The translations under genes were made by a program, and so were the position numbers. A model generated the notes under the pieces. The model had not been told where the DNA came from. It saw nothing but the letters and a program-made list of their open reading frames with translations, and did not search any database. A stretch of 64,000 nt of DNA from Pterois miles (lineage: Eukaryota > Chordata > Actinopteri > Perciformes > Scorpaenidae), in the NCBI GenBank assembly GCA_947000775.1, contig CAMQGK010000637.1, forward strand, positions 21,940,001-22,004,000. The letters run 5' to 3'. Below are positions 48,161 through 60,200 of the stretch, in pieces. How positions within the stretch are numbered: the first letter of the stretch is position 1; every line of letters begins with the position of its first letter.

Positions 48161-48380
48161 TGTAGAGCTCTTTTTTAATGCTATGCAAAAGAAATGCTGT
48201 CAAAGAAAAGAAAAAGTGATGCAGGTGTGGAAAAATATCCAAAATGTGGAGGAGAAAATCAGAATTTTAATACGACCACTGCCTCATAACAGGCACAGTT
48301 ACGAAGTGTTGCTTGGCACGAAGTCCCGTTAACAAAAAAAAAAAAAATTTCCAGTGGGTTACTGTCACATAGAAAACAAG

Positions 48381-48905
48381 TGCTGTGTCTCAATTTGTGT
48401 ACTTACACTTGCTGTTATTTTGCTGTTTTGAGTGCATAAGTGAGTTCACACTGAGACGTATGGTAAAAAGCAGTACACTATAAGTACCCGGATGTTGTAC
48501 CCAAAGTGGTCAAAATGAGTGTGGAACGCTGGACACCTCTCACCCATCTCTGCTACATGGAGGAAGGCAACGAGCCACCAGCTTATTTCAAATTTGTGAA
48601 AATGGTGGTTGAGGAAGCTGCAGTTGTTGCGGATTGAATGGTGAACACCAAACTATACAAAAATACAAAGTTATACTATATATACTGTAGTTGGATAGAA
48701 GCCATTGTTGGGTTAATTTATCCATCTGAATTGAACTACGGCTAATACTGCGTGATGTCCGTGGCTGACTGTCAGCAGCTGAACTACCGAGCTTCCAGTG
48801 AGAGCACAACAGACAACATGACCTTGTTGAAATTCACATTACATGGTGTACAGAATGAACTACATGGAAGTGTACTAACCAAAGTGTCCGATTTGAGACA
48901 CAGCA
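48381..48905. mobile_element. Non-autonomous element with TGCTGTGTCTCAA ends
   Basis: Starts TGCTGTGTCTCAATTTG and ends CGATTTGAGACACAGCA, inverse over about 17 bases with two or three differences. 525 bases, no coding capacity. Target duplication not clear, so superfamily not assigned. Confidence 0.65.
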
Positions 48906-49496
48906 AAGATGTTTTTGTCTAGTGCGATGCTTCCGATGTGTATTGCTCCTAAAAGATCCAACCTCTAGTATCTCGCTGATCGCCCTGGATCAGCATGGTG
49001 GCTGTGATGCAGCATAGCACCGCAAGAGGGTTCTGGTTTTGAACGTGCTGCACTAGGGATCTGTCTAGAGTGACGCCCAAAGCATACTGAGATGGACTCC
49101 AACCCCCCACAACCTCACTAAGGATAAGTGGGTATGATAATGGACAAATGGATGGATGGATAACCCTTGATGCCTCCATCCCATGTTCACTTCAGCTACA
49201 CTCTGTCTCTATTTGTTACCCCACCTCTCTCTCTCTCTCTCCTCTGCTCGTCCCTAATCTTCATCCATCTGTCTCTATCAACGCTCTCCTACCCTCTCGT
49301 CTGCTCTCTTCCTCTACCACTTCATCTCTTTCTCCATGTCTACATTGCATCACTGTCCTTCTGTCTGTCTCTGCTGACGGTGGCCATTATTAAAAGCTGT
49401 CCTGTCAGATATGTCGCTCATGGCTGTTATTGATGCCCCTTCATTACTCATTATTGTTGAGTGCCTGTATTAGTGCTGACTGGCCAAAAACTGGCC

Positions 49497-49498
<2 letters not shown>

Positions 49499-49539
<41 letters not shown>
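49499..49539 (+). repeat. CA microsatellite
   Basis: About 20 pure CA units. A TA tract of 8-9 units lies at 49799-49816. Confidence 0.95.
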
Positions 49540-49541
<2 letters not shown>

Positions 49542-50129
49542 TTATGCAAACTTACTTTACATGCACAAACACAGTCACAACAGCTAGAAGACTGTTGTTT
49601 CACTCTGCATAAAATGCGATAGTAAATACAAACTAAAATGTTCCTCAGTTCTCTGTGATGGCAGTTAACCAAACACTCTTCTGTGTGATGGTGTGAGTGA
49701 GATGAATTTAGTATTCGTACTTGGGAACTGATAACTTTCTACTAGAGAATGTATAATATGAGGACATTGGTTGTCTTAAACATGACTTTGTAGTACCATA
49801 TATATATATATATATAATGAAAAGTATATTGTAAAATGCACTCATGATGAACCCATAATTTTCCTTGCCATGATTTGGTGTGAAGTTTAAGTGGTAAAAA
49901 GAGTAAACACAAATCATTTGTTAAAGTAGCTTCCCACTGGTGTTTTTAATGTATTCAAATCCGAACATTCACATTTTGGTTGAAGCATATGCTTTAGCGT
50001 CAAAATGCTATTTTGCCATGCCCTCCTAAAAACAAAAATAACCTGATGTAGGTTTCTATGTGATGATGATTCTACATATACAGTGTACATAAATCCTTAT
50101 AGAGTCAGGTATTACATATAGTGACTTAG

Positions 50130-51015
50130 ATGACCAAGGAGTACCAAGACAGGAGCTAAGCAATGTACTGCTGCAGACGCCACATTAGTTTTGATCAAGT
50201 CACACAATAACACAAACCAATCAAGAAATTGGTAGATCAGTGTGAGGGAGCTGTAAACCGTCTCCCCCACTAAGAGGAAAAAAAAAACACAAGACAGTGG
50301 ACTAATACAGAAAGTTGAGGTTTATATGTAGTGCTTTTATTTTGGGGAACTCCTCTAAGAAGTCTGTCTTTGTCGCCTACTTCCAGGGGAGTGGATATGT
50401 GCCTTTGATTGTTGGTATGCACCACAGGTATGTATGCCAGGTGGGAAAAGCAGTGTGTGTTTGAGAGAGAGAGGAGAAATCAGGTTGAGTGTCACCTCGA
50501 TCCTGGAGTCTGCTATATGTTTTATCCAGTTTTGTTGTCCAACTGCCTGCTAACCACTGGTGAGAGTTGTGTGATTTTTTTTAGCTCATCTATTGTTACA
50601 AGTAAAAATCTAAGGTTTGGAAAAATCCTAGCTGGTTTGTTGCTGCTCACTTTTCCGCCACACTCGCTGTACACCTTCAATCCTGCTGGTTTTCGTCCTG
50701 GTTGTAAGGGTCCACCACCTCAAAACCTTACAATCAGCAACTCACGCGTTCTGCGAGGTAAGGTTACTGCTTTCGTCAGTGAAGTCTGGTGGCTTTGAAA
50801 AGAGCATAGATAACATATTCAGTTTCCTCTCGAAAAGGGCTGTCTGATGGCGAGGTAAAGTGGTGGAAATATTTGAAATATAGCCTACACTTAGGCTAGA
50901 ATGCATTTTTTTCTGCTGCTCCCGTCCACAGCATTTTACCTCACCGTCAGACAGCCCTTTCCGACACGGTACTGGATCCAATATATAGCTCTCTTCAAAG
51001 CCACCAGACTCCGTT
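50130..51015. repeat. Repeat with GGGCTGTCTGAC module, copy 2, inverted arms
   Basis: It starts GACAGGAGCTAAGCAATGTACTGC as in the 35.4-kb copy. Two arms, 50781-50860 and 50935-51012, are inverse to each other (GAAGTCTGGTGGCTTTGAA against the inverse of TTCAAAGCCACCAGACTCC) with several differences. The 172-codon minus frame 50742-51260 crosses both arms and has no recognisable domain. Confidence 0.6.
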
Positions 51016-52679
51016 GATAAAAGCAGTGATTTTACTTCACAAAACATGGGAAAATACATAAAACCCCACTTCAAAAAATCAGAACTAACCCTTTCAGTTA
51101 TTTTCAAACTTAGCACAGCTAACACTGACTCAGCGAGTGCTAGCACTGACATTATACTTATTGATTGGCTTACTCTGGTAACATACAGTATGTCAGTGCT
51201 TTTTGCTAAAGGCTGAGAAGGCGTTTCCATTTGAAACCCCCTTAAAACTCTGTCAGACAAACAAGCATGAGCTTTAAAACTGCCATTAAAAAGTAAACAC
51301 AGCAGGGAAGCCCAGTTTTGCAGATTGTATATTTTATTATTGAAGCTTTATGAATCTGTATCAATATGTAATTATTCATTTATAGCAATTTCATATACAA
51401 GGGTTCCCTTTCTTTTGTAGATTAGAAAACTTCAGTAATAGGATATTAATTAAGGTATTATTTGGTAAAGGCCTGAGAAGGAACTCAGTAGAATCTACTA
51501 CTAAGAAAGAAAGCAGACTGACCTGTTTTGAAGTTTAATGTATGTCATAATGATTTTAGATAACATGACGTTTAGCCTTAGAGCGACTCTTGCTAGCTGA
51601 ACCTGTCTGTTCCATATAAATGTGCCGAGTTTTAGCATGACACACCTCAGAAAGCACTGAGCTGGGAACACACCGATGATTTCATCGGTCATGTGTTGCT
51701 GGATGGAGAGAGAGTGGAGAGGAATGCCATGGACGAAAGACGATGGTGGTGCGATTTTTCTTTTCAACGGTTAATTTCAATGATCCTTCACACACACACC
51801 CTTCACTCAGCCGCTACTGTTAACACAAGACTGTGACTGATTTATAGCTCGCAGGATACCGGTGCTGTTTATCCTACTGATACCTCCCTCTCGGTCTCTC
51901 GTATATGAGAAAAACATGCACGGTGTAGAAAGTTATCTGACAGATGCCTTTTATGAGTCTGACACTCGTTCTCCTGTTTGATTGGATCAGACCTCACACA
52001 CATCGTCTACACACCGAGGCATATGGAAGTACTTTCACTTGTTTGTCTATGTGCTTGTCTGTGTTGTCTTAGGGGCTGGTCACATGCCATAGGAATCCAT
52101 GTTGGACGTCCTCCCTCAGCACATGAACGGATCATTGAGCGTGCCGGCCAAGGAGAGGTAATGATGAAACAAATTTCACCGAGCATACTACTGTATATAC
52201 AGAATATAAACACATGTACAGCAAACTTAAAGAAAAGTGAATGAAGCTTGTCGATCAAAAGTTCATAGAAAAGTGCACCACAACCAACAGATGACAATAT
52301 GACACACCCTTTACCGTATTTAGTTGTATTAAACTTGAAATCACTTGAAAAGTGAAATGCAGCTGCCCTGGCTCGCTCATCCCTTATATAGTAACATTAA
52401 ATAGAGGCAACAACAATAATAATACAAATATTAATGAACAAATCACTGTGGGTTATTTGAAATGCTTGCTGTTCAATGGTGTGATGCTCTACACACTCAA
52501 CAATTGAGCTACATGACAAGTATATATTTATACTGAAAAATATGCCTCTCAGAGAGTCTCTTGAGATGTCATACATACAATAAATTCAATGTTAATTCAC
52601 CACAAAGGGACAAAATTGAACATTTAAACAACAACTTGCAATGAGCCGACTGCGGGCAGCTCTTTAAGGCTCTGACACG
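51016..52679. other. Non-genic stretch
   Basis: Mixed AT-rich sequence. GTCTTAGGGGCTGGTCACATG near 52068 resembles a splice acceptor, but the following frame closes at once. Confidence 0.4.
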
Positions 52680-52870
52680 CCAAGCCGACAGTCAGTAGCT
52701 TTCATTTGCAGGTGTGTTTCTGGCCATTTTAGGAATGTAAGGCCACTACTTGGTTTGCTTTTCGCTCCAGTTGTTTTGATCTCCCCCAGCTCCTGAGGGA
52801 AATATCTGTCTCTTTAGCTGCAAAATACTCCACTATGTTCACAAGCTAGTCGCTAACTTTGTTTTTTCTT
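52680..52870. repeat. Dispersed repeat, pair with 3.0 kb (copy 2)
   Basis: CCCAGCTCCTGAGGGAAATATC, TTTAGCTGCAAAATACTCC and ATGTTCACAAGCTAGTCGC parallel the copy at 2985-3165. Confidence 0.4.
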
Positions 52871-54129
52871 TAACACTGCGGCTGGAAACAGAGTTGATCC
52901 TTAACAGTCGTGGGCCAGAAAGTCAAAACAATAACTGGGGGACTGCAGAGCGGGGTGATCATTTTCTGTGACTTAATTGATCCTTAAAAATATTAATTAG
53001 TGCAGCTTTAAAACATGAGCATGAAAATCAAATCAAATAAATCTTCAGCGTTTTTACATTCAGGGTTCAAGTTTCCGTGACAACACTACTGCACAACACC
53101 CTGATGTTTTTTTAATGGGACAGAGGCTATATTGACAAGCACTACAGGTAAAGTGCACGTGGGGTTGCATCAGTAAAGTAATAAAGAGACGGCAGGGTTG
53201 AAGTCTTGCAAACTAATTGCAGGGTGATGAATTTGTCTTGGAACAACAAGCAGCATCTGACTGCTGCCGTGTCTCCTTGACTGATTATACTGCACAGCCT
53301 CCCCCGTCATCCATCATACATCTTTATGGCTTCTTCGGGGAATAGTTTGTGAGTGTGTACAGTACTTGCGTGTTTGTTAGTGTGTATCCTTGACTCTCAC
53401 ACACACGCTGCTCTATACACATGTGTAGGGTGAGTGTGTGTGTCAGGAGAGGAGTGGTCAGGCAATTAACCAGCTGTGCTAACGATCATCTCACTGCAGA
53501 ATCACGCAATGTTTTACAGCAGCATAGAGCACTTTACTGCCTTTGTTGTCACGGTGATGTAGTATTCTCCACCATAAAGTGCTGATACTGGTTGATTGTT
53601 TTGGCCTCCTCAGGCTTGTACTTTCATGTACATACATACACACCACGCAAACTCTCCCTGTCTTTTATGCACACAAGCACACACATTACCACGCTTTTAT
53701 AGCTTGTGTAGTTTTTATGGCAAGTGTCTACTGGTCTGCCCTGGGACCAATCTCAAGCTGTAGATCTTCCTTATCGTAAAATGAGTGTGGTGTAGAGTGA
53801 GACTGTGGTAGCCATGCTGGAAACCCTCCACCGTGCATCTCCTCTGCAGATTTCCTCCATTAATACGACCACTGCAGTCCATTCATTGTTGGCAGGAACA
53901 GGAAAGGGACTGAAGTGGAACTTCTTCACATTATTATATATCCTTTTTATTAAGCATGTTGTTTTCAGGATGGTAAACACAGCTGAACCAGGAAGAGTAT
54001 GTGTTGCCTTGGTAACAGCGTACAAGGTTCCTAACGAATACATAATACAAGGAAGTTAAAGAGAAGTTTCACAAATAGACATGTAGGATTAAATGAAAAG
54101 ATTGCATAGCATTATTATCACTGTATTCA
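52871..54129. other. Non-genic stretch, one possible conserved part
   Basis: 53205-53340 (CAAACTAATTGCAGGGTGATG to ACATCTTTATGGCTTC) looks unique and enhancer-like. The rest shows nothing coding. Confidence 0.3.
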
Positions 54130-54550
54130 ATTTAATATCTCAACAACTATTGGATTGTCATTCGTTGTCCTCATGTGTGAGCTGGTGATCCCCTGATATT
54201 TCATGTAGCACCATCATGGGGTCAAAATTTTAATTTGACCAATACTTTGATTCATGACCAGAAAAATTCACAAACTACTGACATTCTGATCAGCCTCAGG
54301 TGCACTTAGTGTTTAGTGTGAATTAGCAAATGCTAACATGCTGAACTAAGATAATGAATGTGGTAAACTTAAACTGCTAAACATCAGCGTGTTAGCATTG
54401 TCATTGTATGCATGGTAGTAAAGCTAAAGGTAGCATTTAATTCAAAGCTCCACTGTCTATAAGTAGCTCCAGCCTCACAGAGCCTCTAGTGCAGCTCTAG
54501 AGTCTTCTTTGTTGTGTCTTAGTGAACATATTAGTGAGTTATTACATTTG
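54130..54550. repeat. Dispersed repeat with ATGCTAACATGCTGA core
   Basis: CAACTATTGGATTGTCATTC, then GCAAATGCTAACATGCTGA, CTAAACATCAGCGTGTTAGC and GCCTCACAGAGCCTCTAGTG form the usual order of a common teleost non-autonomous repeat. Borders are approximate. Confidence 0.55.
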
Positions 54551-54659
54551 GTTGTAACTGCAGTTGCACTCCAGCATTGTAAAGTTTGTAATAGATTTTA
54601 CATATGAGGTCTCAATCCCTAAATTCAAAACATGATGTTATCCCTACTTACATATTTTG

Positions 54660-54935
54660 TCGCCTTTTGCATAGTAGCTTGACACTAAAGGTTCGCACAT
54701 GGATAACGTTTAGGCAACAAAACCACTTAGGTAGGGTTAGAAAAAGCATCATGGTTTAGCTTAAAATAACTATGCTGGTAATGTAACTGAAGCTACGGAC
54801 ATAACGTCATGTGACATGATGAAACTGTTGGTTTCACACGGGACACAAACGCTGCTCCCCTGACGAAAAGTCTTGCAGGTGTTCATCCCTTCCACCCACA
54901 CTAAGAGGACTTTTTGCTGTTAATACTACGTATGT
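54660..54935. repeat. Inverted copy of the AACCATG dispersed repeat
   Basis: AGGCAACAAAACCACTTAGG, AGCATCATGGTTTAGCTTAA and TGTTGGTTTCACACGGGACAC are inverse to the repeats at 33.2 and 45.7 kb. Confidence 0.45.
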
Positions 54936-54975
54936 CCGTTGATCTGAGCATCTGAAATTGAGGCTGATGGGTTTA

Positions 54976-55484
54976 CAGGTGTTGCTCAAAAAGTTTGAAT
55001 ATTGTCAAAAACTTTAATCTTTGTCAGCTATTTAAGAAAGTGAAAATTGAATATAGACTCATTATACGTAAACTAAAATGTTTTTATAGATAATTATACC
55101 CTACAGCTCAATAAAAAAGAAAAACGTATCTCAAAATATTAGAATATTTCATTTCGAGTTTGATTAAATTACTCTTCATACAGTATAAATACTGTGTATC
55201 TCTCTGTCTAATTCAGCAATCAATCATGGGGAAGGCTGCAGACTTGACAGTTGTCCAGAAGACAATCATCGACACCCTCCACAAGGAGGGTAAGCCACAG
55301 AAGGTCATCGCTGAATGGGCTGGCTGCCCGCAGAGCAGGGCAAAATTATGGTAGGAAAAGGAGCACAAGCAACAGGGATGATCGCAGTTACACATGTAGT
55401 TTACGTGTAATGAGTCTGGAATATATAAAATTTTACAGACTATTGAACTTTTTCACAAAATTCAAATTTTCTGAGCTGCACCTG
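54976..55484 (+). mobile_element. Internally deleted Tc1-like element
   Basis: Left end CAGGTGTTGCTCAAAAAG with TTTGAATATTG; right end CAAATTTTCTGAGCTGCACCTG, an imperfect inverse. TA precedes the left end and CA follows the right (probably a mutated TA). Inside, 55226-55354 encodes the start of a Tc1 transposase: MGKAADLTVVQK, then a helix-turn-helix with IAEWAGCPQS, after which the frame stops. The DDE catalytic part is missing. Confidence 0.8.
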
Positions 55485-55762
55485 CACATTAGAGTTAGCT
55501 GAATGCCCGGTGTGTCTCAGACAGGCTCTAGTGTGCCCTGTGCGTCTGTATCAAGATGCCAAGGGCCACTGTCCAAGTGTTGGTATTGGGTGCGCTGGGA
55601 GTGAGACCAGGCTGAAATACAAGTCAGTGAGGTGTACAGATAGTTTTAAGTTACCGGTAGAGTCCAGCCTAACAGGTTGTTTTTGAAAAACAATCCAAAA
55701 GAAATTGCATAAAAACACAAACACTAATGTGAGAACTCATATTCACTTTATACAAAACTGCC

Positions 55763-55766
<4 letters not shown>

Positions 55767-55822
<56 letters not shown>
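55767..55822 (+). repeat. Long CA microsatellite
   Basis: About 28 uninterrupted CA units, likely highly polymorphic. Confidence 0.95.
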
Positions 55823-55825
<3 letters not shown>

Positions 55826-56157
55826 GCGCAATGGACCCCAATCTGCAACAGCTGCTAAGAAACCATTACCGAAGCATAAGCACCACCATAAACAAACCCT
55901 CCTGGTAACATCAAGAAAAGTTTGCTGACAACGAGCTTGTTAATGTCGGCTCTTTTTGTTGACTTCCTGTCGACGCTGTTTACTGTTTACGCAGCCGGCG
56001 AAACTTCTCTTTCTATATCTTTCGGCTACACACATAAAAGTTAGACGTCAAATGATCCCCTTCCCGCTCCTCCTCCGCTGCAGACACTGTAACTTATTGC
56101 GTGTTTGTGCATCCGATCGTGTGCTTGAAAAGTGTGTGAAAGAGTAATGGCATTCTA

Positions 56158-56158
<1 letters not shown>

Positions 56159-56188
<30 letters not shown>
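56159..56188 (+). repeat. TG microsatellite
   Basis: About 15 TG units in a region of further degenerate GTGTGT/GTGCAT motifs up to 56290. Confidence 0.9.
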
Positions 56189-56191
<3 letters not shown>

Positions 56192-56289
56192 TAGCTTTCT
56201 GCCTGTGTGCGTGTATGGATTTATGTGTGCATGCCTCACTGCCTGCCTGTGTGCGTGCATGTTGTGTAAGCGTGTGTGTGCATGTTGTG

Positions 56290-56425
56290 GTGCATGGGGC
56301 CTTAATTAATCTCTGTCATTAATAATTTAATCGTGGCTTTTTGTTTAATAAACAGTTTGGCAGTGATGTATTGCGGCTGGGTCAGGTAATTTGATTGGCG
56401 GTGGAAATGAGCTGGTTATGCATAT
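56290..56425. other. Possible conserved non-coding segment
   Basis: GCCTTAATTAATCTCTGTC, CATTAATAATTTAATCG, GGTAATTTGATTGGCGG and GGTTATGCATATG include homeodomain-, CCAAT- and octamer-like words in unique-looking DNA, directly before the CT tract. Confidence 0.35.
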
Positions 56426-56453
56426 GTCTCTCTCTCTCTCTTTCTCTCTCTCC

Positions 56454-56504
<51 letters not shown>
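56426..56504 (+). repeat. CT microsatellite
   Basis: About 78 bases of CT with a few TTT/CCT interruptions, a pure pyrimidine strand. The Ser-Leu and Arg-Glu frames here are artefacts of it. Confidence 0.95.
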
Positions 56505-56507
<3 letters not shown>

Positions 56508-56988
56508 CCAGAGATATTACTGCTGGCATTCAGGACCGGCGAGTGTGCACACACAACAGGGGGAGGGCAATTACGCTAAGATGCCATAATGATCAGTGAT
56601 GGATGTAGAGAGAGGAGGTTCTTTCGGAGCACATTTCAGCTAATGGAATAACACTGTAGGGGAAAAAAACAGCAAAGAAAAATCCAGAATTACTTTATAT
56701 TACAAAGTACATTTCCATCAATGTCTCTTCAACTATTATTCAGGGGCCCAAAGTGGGCTTATATGCTTTTTTCTGTGGGATTCTGCTCCAGTATATTTAA
56801 TGAACCTGGGTCTGACTGAATCTGCTCAGTGCTTCCACCGGTCAACACTAGATGGCACTCTTGAATAGTCATCTTCAAACTACAGCACTACTTGTGATGT
56901 TTCCTTCCTTAATCCACACTTCCTTTCATCATTCCTCTCCTTAGTTAGTTCCTGCCACCTGCATGCGATGTGCTCAATCACGAACACC

Positions 56989-57048
56989 ATGAATACAACA
57001 CGAGTACCGCTGCTGGTCAGCTTGATTCATCTCACACTTCATGGAAAG
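56989..57048 (+). CDS. Candidate signal-peptide first exon (unproven)
   Basis: ATG in good context (ACACCATGA) opens 20 codons, MNTTRVPLLVSLIHLTLHGK, that look like a short signal peptide (hydrophobic core VPLLVSLIHLTL). They end at a perfect donor, AAG|GTAAGT, in phase 0. Such an exon could start a secreted or membrane protein whose next exon lies beyond this window. I do not recognise the gene and see no second exon in the remaining 7 kb. A chance match is quite possible. Confidence 0.22.
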
Positions 57049-57204
57049 GTAAGTAGTACAGTAGCCCAGTGTGAGAGCTCGCCGGCCCTTTCATGTGTTA
57101 AAATTAGTATGGAGATACAATAAAGGCAGCAGGGATGCTGGGTTTAGCTGTAGGACATTACGTACTGACAAGCTAACCCCTCAAATATTGTGTATTTTTA
57201 TATC

Positions 57205-57560
57205 CATCCATCGGCACAAGAAGTACTCAGATCTTTTACCTAAGTAAAAGTGCAAAATGCAGAAGTCTACAGGTTAATGTCCTGCATTCAAAATGTTACT
57301 TTAGTAAAAGTATAATCAACAAAATATACTTAAATTATCAAAAATGAAAGTACCCACCATGCAAAATAGCTCATTTCACAGTATTATATAATCTATCTAA
57401 TCTGTCCATCCATCCATCCAGCGGAGTAAGATGTACTCAGATCTTTTACTTATATATGTAAAAGTAGGAATACAACAGTCTAAAAAGTACTCATAATTAA
57501 AAGTCCTGCATTCAAAATGTTACTTAAGTAAAACTCTGAAAGAATAATCATCAAAATTAA
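57205..57560. repeat. AAGTAAAAGTAC-type repeat, copy 2, tandem
   Basis: Two head-to-tail units share AAGTACTCAGATCTTTTACCT and TCCTGCATTCAAAATGTTACTT. The second unit begins near 57420 (GCGGAGTAAGATGTACTCAG) after a CATCCATCCATCCA tract; the first also follows ATCCATCCATC. Confidence 0.65.
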
Positions 57561-59040
57561 CAGGCCTCTTTCTTTCATTTCAACCATATATTCACTGTTT
57601 TAATTTCTAGGGTCTACTTGCAATTTTACATTCTCTAGCTCAGCAATCATTGAACTTTGTATGAATATTTTACACCATTATTAAAAAGAAGCACATAATG
57701 TGAGAAAATAGCTTACTTGTCATGATTTTATTAAGCCCAGACCTCAGCCCGTCCTCCCTCTCTCCCTTCACTCCGTCAGTCTTCCTGCAACTCCTCCAGC
57801 CTCCAGCCAAAAGCAGAGAACTGTAATATGTTGTGTTTTGCTCCCAAAAAAGTGCAGTGGAAAATCACAATGAGAAGAGAGCAAAAAGTGGTTTTATTAT
57901 TATTATTATTATTTTGGATATAAGTCAGCTTTCTGTCTTTGTGTTCCAGTGTGAGTGTGTAACAGGGTATGCCATTATGAATAACAGGTCTATTACAGTA
58001 GACAGCTCAGGGGGAGGCAGCCATGCTGTGGCATTGTTTGGTCCATTTCATTTACTAAGGTTGCAATACTGCAGCACACTATGAGGATTTTGTGAGCATC
58101 CTTTTGTGTAAAGCCCATATAATGTACGTGTGAAAGCATAGATAATGAAGAAACCTGTGTGTAAAAAGATTATTGATTGGACTAGTGAGTGATGTCTACA
58201 GTATGTAGGTGTTAGGTGTGTTCATGGGATCTCAAGCAGCACTACCTAATGTTGTCTGTTCCTTTATGTTAGTGCCGAAAGAAGCACCAATGATGCAAAG
58301 ATGGAAGGAGAGACGTACCAAGATGAAGCCAGAAAAGTTCATCAAAGGTATGTGGAGCCCCAAATTCACACTGATTGTTGAACATCTCATTCCAACATCA
58401 TCAGCATTATTATGCTGCAATAACAGCTCCCACTCCTCAGGGCAGACTCTCCATGTTATTTTGGTACCTTGCTGCCATTTAGCTAAAAGAGCATTAGTGA
58501 AGTTATGACTGTAGGCTCTATGTAAGAAGTGGGTGTAGTCACTGCGGCATCACACATTGGTTTGTGGACGACAGTTTTGAAGCGTTGGCCGTCACCATCT
58601 TGGTTTTTGGCCGTCGCCATCTTGGTCCTTATAAACTTTAATGAATCGAAACTAACAATTGATACCATAAACTCGTGTTTACAATGTTTACTGAGGAAAT
58701 AAATCAAGTGGCTCCTTTTACAATCAGACTTCTTTTTGCAACCAGAGGAGTCGCCCCCTGCTGGATATTTGAAGGAATGCAAGTTTAAGGCACGTCCACA
58801 TTGGTTTCACTTTTCAGACCCCGAGGTAGCCCACTGGATGTGACTGGGCAATAAGGTTGTTGTTCCAGTTCATCCCAAAGGTGATGAGGGTGAGGTCCTG
58901 ACTTTGTGCATGGGGGGCATTGTCCAAAATATCATTGTTTTCTGCTTTTTTAATGGAGACTAAGGGGCCTACCCAGCCATGAAAAGCAACCCTTGACCAG
59001 ACTTAGGTACATACATACTTCTTCTGTGTGTTTGAGTCCT
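57561..59040. other. Non-genic stretch
   Basis: ATT tract at 57894-57914 and the repeat at 58513-58826. Frames near 57833 and 58209 lack domains and convincing splice sites. Confidence 0.4.
58513..58826 (-). repeat. Third copy of GAGGAGTCGCC repeat, inverted
   Basis: CATTGGTTTGTGGACGACAG, a tandemly doubled GGCCGTC.CCATCTTGG segment, AACCAGAGGAGTCGCCCCCTG and CTTTTCAGACCCC give the family order. Confidence 0.65.
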
Positions 59041-59064
59041 AATAATCTAGTTCTAGGTTATTTA

Positions 59065-59066
<2 letters not shown>

Positions 59067-59092
<26 letters not shown>
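59067..59092 (+). repeat. CA microsatellite
   Basis: About 13 CA units. Confidence 0.9.
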
Positions 59093-59095
<3 letters not shown>

Positions 59096-59714
59096 GACTA
59101 ATATTTGCTAATACATATTTACCATGCCTTTCTCTCACACAGCCACACATGCACATACAGTGTGTGCTGAGAAATGGGACGAGGCTTATGCAGTGCATGA
59201 ATTTAATATCCTCCATTACTGGGGTTATATTTCACTGAGGAAAACAATAAATGTACCTCTATCCGTGCAAAAACATCTCAGTGTTGTGGAATCTGAATAT
59301 GTTATTCAGTATGTGCATGCAGTTATTGGTGGATAGGCAGTTGTTTTCCTTTATATCATGGCCAGTGAGAATACTCGATTCTGATGAGCTGGCAGGAGTC
59401 CACTCATTTCTAGTTAGCGAACAGAATAATGAGAAATGTCTGACGCAGGTGCTCCAAGTGAATGCACCAGCGTTGAACACTATGCAACAATTATGGCTTC
59501 AGCAGTTTAGTTTAAGAGCTCGGATGTTTGTGTTTAGTTTGTGCCACCAAGACAAAGTTACTGTAGAAAAATAAGCTAATGAGAATCATATAAATTTAAT
59601 TTCAAACCTGTTTGATTTTGGGGAGAATCTGGATGTCCAAGTCTGCTAATGTTGAGAGGACAACAGTGTTACCTACACCTTAGCCGGTAGCCTGCAGTTT
59701 GAAGGCCAGAGGAA

Positions 59715-60200
59715 AGCAGTGGTGGATGAAGTACCTGAAAGCCACACTTGAGTAAAAGTACAGATATACCTATTAGAATAAAGTATACTAAAGTCTTAAG
59801 CATCAGAAGTAATTTTCAGATATTAACTGTATAGTTAAGGAACTATATAAAGGATTTAAAGAACAAAATCCAGTTTTTCTTCCCTCATAGATGTACGTAG
59901 CATGAAGCATGATGATCTGACCTGCAGTGTGCCTGGACTTGAGCGGAAATCGAAACTAAACTGTGGCTTTGAGACCACTTTGTTTGCTTTTGCCCATCAC
60001 GTAAATGATGTAACTTGCAAGCTTTGACCACTGATTCACCAAACCTGCTTGCTTGCAACAGTAACCAGTAATGAAGATGCTCGGAGAAATGTATCAGAGT
60101 AAAAGTACACATTTTATTTAGGAAAAGTAGTGGGGTGAAAGTGAAAGTTGATAGTAGTATAACAGAGTATTATTACTTTGTTACAGTACACCACTGGAGG
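59715..60200. repeat. AAGTAAAAGTAC-type repeat, copy 3
   Basis: CAGTGGTGGATGAAGTACCTG, TTGAGTAAAAGTACAGATA and, at the end, AGGAAAAGTAGTGGGGTGAAAG with TACAGTACACCACTG. The outer CAGTGGTGGA and ACACCACTG are roughly inverse, suggesting a terminal inverted repeat. Confidence 0.6.

Noticed and set aside
50742..51260. 172-codon minus-strand frame
   Set aside because: Runs through both arms of an inverted repeat; no recognisable domain; the family recurs at 35.4 kb with a different frame.
52068..52160. Possible internal exon after GTCTTAG
   Set aside because: The frame that follows closes within a few codons and matches no protein.
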